Of a stretch of DNA of 9,993 nucleotides, positions 7,193 to 9,993 are shown in pieces. The notes below the pieces were generated by a model. It was not told the DNA's origin, ran no database searches, and saw only the letters and a list, made by a program, of their open reading frames with translations. The translations under genes and the position numbers were made by a program. The DNA is taken from NCBI GenBank assembly GCA_937128785.1, contig CAKZMS010000443.1, positions 1-9,993 on the forward strand, read 5' to 3'. Numbering within the stretch: position 1 is the stretch's first letter; every line of letters starts with the position of its first letter. The DNA comes from an uncultured Opitutaceae bacterium (lineage in GTDB: Bacteria; Verrucomicrobiota; Verrucomicrobiia; Opitutales; Opitutaceae).

Positions 7193-8644
7193 TCATCGCG
7201 TCCGGTCGCCGGTGCTCACTTCGTGCAGGATCGTTTCAAGCTGACGGACGATGTCTGGTCGATCCGTCCAGCGGTTGATCGTTTCCGCGGGATCCACCGC
7301 AATATGATAAAGCTGCGCCGGTGGCTGGCCTGCCAAGGGTTCCGCTGCCCGGTAACGGTCGCCAAACCCATCCGAGAAACCGCCCGACCCCACGTCGTCG
7401 ATATACTTCCAACCTCCGACCCTGAGCACCTGATGCCGCTTGGCCGACAACAACAACAAAGGGCCCCGCTCCGCCTGAGCCTCTCCGCGCAAAGTCGGCA
7501 AAAATGAGAAACTGTCCGGAGCATCATGATCCGAGAGTTCATATCCGGTGAGCTCCGCCAGAGTCGCAAACACATCGGTGAAACAAATCAGGCGATCCGA
7601 AACCGAACCCACGGGAACTTCTCCCGGCCATCGCACCACGAATGGCATCCGATGCCCGCCCTCGTAAGCGTCGCCCTTCATGCCGCGCAGTCCCCCGGCC
7701 GAATCATGGTCAAAGGCCGCAAAATCCTTGGCATACCAAACAGGACCATTGTCCGAAGTAAAAATCACCAGGGTGTCGTCCGCCATGCCGGACTTCTCCA
7801 GAGCCCGGAAAACGCGACCGATCATGTGATCGACCATCACCATAAAGTCGCCGTAGAGGTTGTTGGTCGCGCCTTGAAATTCTGACGTCGGCAGCCAAGG
7901 CGTATGCGGCGCGGGATAGGCGAGGTAGAGGAACAGCGGATCATTCGTTCGCTTCCCGGCATGTGACTCGATGATCGCCACTGCTTCATCCGTGAATCGA
8001 GGCAGCACTGCCTCGAGATCAAGATCTGATGAGATTCCGCCTTCGCGCCAGAAGGCGCCTTGGATCCGGTTCCATGGTGGTCCGCTTTGATTGGCCCCAA
8101 TTTCGCTATCGGGCGGCAGGATCGCACGGTCGTCCCGGATATAAAAATACGGCGGAATGTCGGTGGAGGCACGGATGCCGAAAAACGAATCAAACCCAAC
8201 ATCCACCGGCCCCCCGGGCAAAGGCTGGTCATAGCCGTCCTCATCGAAACCCAGATGCCACTTCCCCACCATCGCCGTGCGGTATCCCTGCGTCCTCAAC
8301 ATTGAGGCAAGGGTGCTACGGTCTTCGTCAATCAGGCGTTCGCGGGGCCACTTGGAGTAATCGATTCGAAACGGCAGCTGGCCGGTCATAAGACCGTAGC
8401 GAGAGGGGTGACACAAAGCGCCCGCGGCGTGGGCGTCCGTGAAGCGCATGCCATCGGCGGCCAAACGATCAAGCTGCGGCGTAGGGATACGGGAGTCCGC
8501 ATTATAGCTACCCAGGTCTCCGTAACCCATATCATCCACCAAGATCACCACGACGTGGGGCGGGGTCGCCGCCGTTAGTATCGAGCCGACAACTATGGCC
8601 AACCCCAGGCAGCGCCACCTCTGATCGTGCAACCAAGTCATCAC
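7193..8644 (-). CDS. Exported sulfatase (arylsulfatase A-like, S1 family)
   Basis: This 483-residue enzyme would hydrolyse sulfate esters. An N-terminal signal peptide is likely (basic MMTWLHDQRWR, then hydrophobic CLGLAIVVGSILTAA), with no lipobox, so a periplasmic or secreted location is expected. Active-site motifs: metal-binding Asp37-Asp38 in LVDDMGYGD; the signature CHPSR with Cys78, the residue converted to formylglycine, followed by YGLMTG; GKWHLG with Lys128 and His130; APHTP with His247; SDNG with Asp298 and Asn299; and GMKGD with Lys323. The C-terminal GGWKY and DPAE.IN segments match the family's C-terminal subdomain. The reading frame starts at GTG (8642-8644); an ATG one codon later (8639-8641) overlaps the stop of the upstream gene as TGATG and may be the true start. 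It is co-directional with that dioxygenase-family gene. The Cys-type signature needs a formylglycine-generating enzyme or anSME encoded elsewhere. The substrate is unknown. Confidence 0.94.
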   Translation of the reverse strand: MMTWLHDQRWRCLGLAIVVGSILTAATPPHVVVILVDDMGYGDLGSYNADSRIPTPQLDRLAADGMRFTDAHAAGALCHPSRYGLMTGQLPFRIDYSKWPRERLIDEDRSTLASMLRTQGYRTAMVGKWHLGFDEDGYDQPLPGGPVDVGFDSFFGIRASTDIPPYFYIRDDRAILPPDSEIGANQSGPPWNRIQGAFWREGGISSDLDLEAVLPRFTDEAVAIIESHAGKRTNDPLFLYLAYPAPHTPWLPTSEFQGATNNLYGDFMVMVDHMIGRVFRALEKSGMADDTLVIFTSDNGPVWYAKDFAAFDHDSAGGLRGMKGDAYEGGHRMPFVVRWPGEVPVGSVSDRLICFTDVFATLAELTGYELSDHDAPDSFSFLPTLRGEAQAERGPLLLLSAKRHQVLRVGGWKYIDDVGSGGFSDGFGDRYRAAEPLAGQPPAQLYHIAVDPAETINRWTDRPDIVRQLETILHEVSTGDRTR

Positions 8645-9597
8645 GAATCGCGGTAGTCCCGGTGTTCGGAGGCGCCCCAGTCAACACAGCCGCTGCGACC
8701 ATCGGGGCGCAGGATAGCCTCGTGCTCATCCACATAACCGCGATGTGCGTAAGGATCCTTCCCGGCCACCACCACCACATCACGACTGTCCCACTTGGCT
8801 GAGGAGGTGCCCTCGGGCATTTTCTCCGCCCAAGCCAGATGTGATTCACAACTCATGAAATGATTCACCAGGGCCCGGCGATAAGTTCCCGTCGCGGCCG
8901 TATTGGGCAGGGAGCGATGCAACAGGTATCCGTTAAAAAAAACCACCGAGCCCGCCCTTACCTCTACCGGAATCGCATCCTCATCCGCATAGGGAAATCC
9001 GACGCTCTCATCCGAACAATCAAAGCGGCGATCTCCATGCCATTCCTGCTCCCACAGGATACCCGGCCGGTGGGACCCCGGGATGACCCAGAGACAACCG
9101 TTCTCGACCGTGGCATCATCCAACGCGATCCAACCACCGGTCAGCGAACGATCCCGGGTGGGAATGTAGTCCTCGTCCTGATGCCACGGCTGACCGGGTT
9201 TACCCGCGGCTTTGATGAACAGCATCGACTGCATACACTTCACGTTGGGGCCAATCACCTGGGTGAGCACCTGGAGGGCGGCAGGGTGAAAGAGCGTATC
9301 CCGCACCGGTTCAGAAACCTTGTGTGGGAAATGGATACACAAAAACTGGCTCAACACCTCCTCATCGCTGAGTTCGTCGGGCTGCGGCGATGCTCCCTTG
9401 ATGGCTCCGCGTTTGCCGCGACATATGAGCGTGGCCTCATCGCAGAGCGCCCGCACCTCCGCCGGATCGAAAGCATCGACCACTACGCAGAATCCGAACT
9501 CATCAAACCATGACTTGATTCTGGCAGGATCCGCGCTCGGGCCAAAGTAGCCGTTAGTTTCGGTCGGGGGCACGGCAGCGACATCAAGTGGCTTCAT
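8641..9597 (-). CDS. Phytanoyl-CoA dioxygenase (PhyH) family Fe(II)/2-oxoglutarate oxygenase
   Basis: This 318-residue cytoplasmic protein has no signal peptide. It carries the double-stranded beta-helix iron triad: His139 and Asp141 in PWHQDEDY, and His227 in YLLHRSLPN. Arg240 or Arg241 in TYRRALVNHF is the expected 2-oxoglutarate carboxylate ligand. The stretch GGWIALDDATVENGCLWVIP (154-173) followed by GSHRPG is typical of the family. Members hydroxylate very diverse substrates, so the name does not imply phytanoyl-CoA. It is the first gene of a two-gene unit: its TGA (8641-8643) overlaps the start of the sulfatase, which suggests translational coupling. The ATG at 9595-9597 has a possible weak Shine-Dalgarno AGGA 11 nt upstream. 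The pairing of an intracellular oxygenase with an exported sulfatase suggests use of a sulfated compound, but this is inference. Confidence 0.92.
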   Translation of the reverse strand: MKPLDVAAVPPTETNGYFGPSADPARIKSWFDEFGFCVVVDAFDPAEVRALCDEATLICRGKRGAIKGASPQPDELSDEEVLSQFLCIHFPHKVSEPVRDTLFHPAALQVLTQVIGPNVKCMQSMLFIKAAGKPGQPWHQDEDYIPTRDRSLTGGWIALDDATVENGCLWVIPGSHRPGILWEQEWHGDRRFDCSDESVGFPYADEDAIPVEVRAGSVVFFNGYLLHRSLPNTAATGTYRRALVNHFMSCESHLAWAEKMPEGTSSAKWDSRDVVVVAGKDPYAHRGYVDEHEAILRPDGRSGCVDWGASEHRDYRDS

Positions 9598-9773
9598 ATC
9601 GAGACGAATCCTGTAAAATTCGGGATCAAGATCAAGGGATTGAGGTCTGACGCGGGACAGTTTTTCGACTGAAATTCCATATTATTCAGCTTGTTCTTGG
9701 GTCGCCTCTCTTGCTCACGGAAGCCTCCGACGCACGGTTTGACCCCGGCCCTCCCTTAAACCATCTCATAGTC
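9598..9773. other. Divergent intergenic region between the dioxygenase and M16 peptidase genes
   Basis: This 176 bp gap must carry promoters for both divergent genes. A short AT-rich patch lies at about 9661-9690. GATCAAG-ATCAAGG at 9624-9637 is a short imperfect direct repeat upstream of the dioxygenase. I could not identify a -35/-10 pair with correct spacing on either strand. Confidence 0.5.
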
Positions 9774-9993
9774 ATGAAACGTATTCCTCTGCTCGTTCTC
9801 CTTATCAGTCTCAGTGGACTGCCCGGTTTTGCCGCGGCGACCACGGAACTGCCGGACAAGGCGACGACCGATAAATCCGAATATCGGAAGTTCACTTTAG
9901 ACAACGGCATGAAGGTGGTGCTGCTGTCCGATCCGGACCTCAACCTGTCTTCGGCTTCGGTGGCCGTGAAAGTGGGTTCGATGGCGGATCCCG
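9774..9993 (+). CDS. M16 family (insulinase/pitrilysin-like) metallopeptidase, N-terminal fragment
   Basis: 73 codons are visible before the window ends. The ATG at 9774 opens a clear signal peptide: MKRIP, a hydrophobic core LLVLLISLSGLPGF, then AAA, with cleavage likely around residues 21-23. An export destination in the periplasm is therefore expected. From about residue 37 the sequence YRKFTLDNGMKVVLLSDPD followed by ASVAVKVGSMADP matches the opening of M16A peptidases (protease III/insulysin type), where L.NG..V.L..D and V.VGS..DP precede the zinc motif HXXEH. That motif lies beyond the window, so activity cannot be judged. No Shine-Dalgarno is visible before the ATG. Confidence 0.85.
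   Translation, partial: MKRIPLLVLLISLSGLPGFAAATTELPDKATTDKSEYRKFTLDNGMKVVLLSDPDLNLSSASVAVKVGSMADP

Noticed and set aside
7176..7193. AGCCG...CGGCT pairing after the sulfatase stop, as a minus-strand terminator
   Set aside because: The stem is only 5 bp and is not followed by a U-tract on the minus strand.
8860..9513. A 217-codon plus-strand open frame opposite the dioxygenase gene
   Set aside because: The minus frame holds the full HxD...H iron site and family motifs; the plus frame has none.

Overview
The window is a GC-rich bacterial chromosome segment with tightly packed, mostly housekeeping genes. The gene content suggests a Gram-negative member of the Verrucomicrobiota, probably Opitutaceae-like. 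The pointers are a late lipid A acyltransferase (so an outer membrane with LPS), an exported sulfatase next to a phytanoyl-CoA dioxygenase-family gene, and an exported beta-propeller protein ending in two copies of a domain I associate with Opitutae secreted proteins. This placement is inference from gene content; there is no rRNA or other taxonomic marker here.

Layout. Positions 1-1970 (+) hold the 3' part of a PQQ-like beta-propeller protein with two tandem C-terminal repeats. Positions 2016-3949 (-) form a nitrogen-assimilation unit: a sigma-54 type promoter, the ammonium transporter gene amt, the PII gene glnK, and a strong intrinsic terminator. Positions 4011-5865 (-) hold aspS with its own terminator. 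A 304 bp divergent intergenic region follows, then a late lipid A acyltransferase with a GTG start (6170-7129, +) and an intrinsic terminator. Positions 7193-9597 (-) hold a two-gene unit in which the PhyH-family dioxygenase stop overlaps the sulfatase start. The window ends with the first 73 codons of an exported M16 metallopeptidase (from 9774, +).

How the genes work together. Amt and GlnK are the classic ammonium channel and its PII gatekeeper. The promoter, with GG and GC dinucleotides 10 nt apart, implies nitrogen-controlled (RpoN-dependent) expression. The dioxygenase and sulfatase are probably translationally coupled and could act in one catabolic or modification route, but the substrate cannot be read from the sequence. 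The other genes look independent of each other.

I saw no phage, transposon, CRISPR array, toxin-antitoxin or defence locus, and no clear case for a wholly new system. The points most worth a second look are the predicted non-discriminating AspRS, the sigma-54 promoter, the tandem C-terminal repeats, and the dioxygenase-sulfatase pair.
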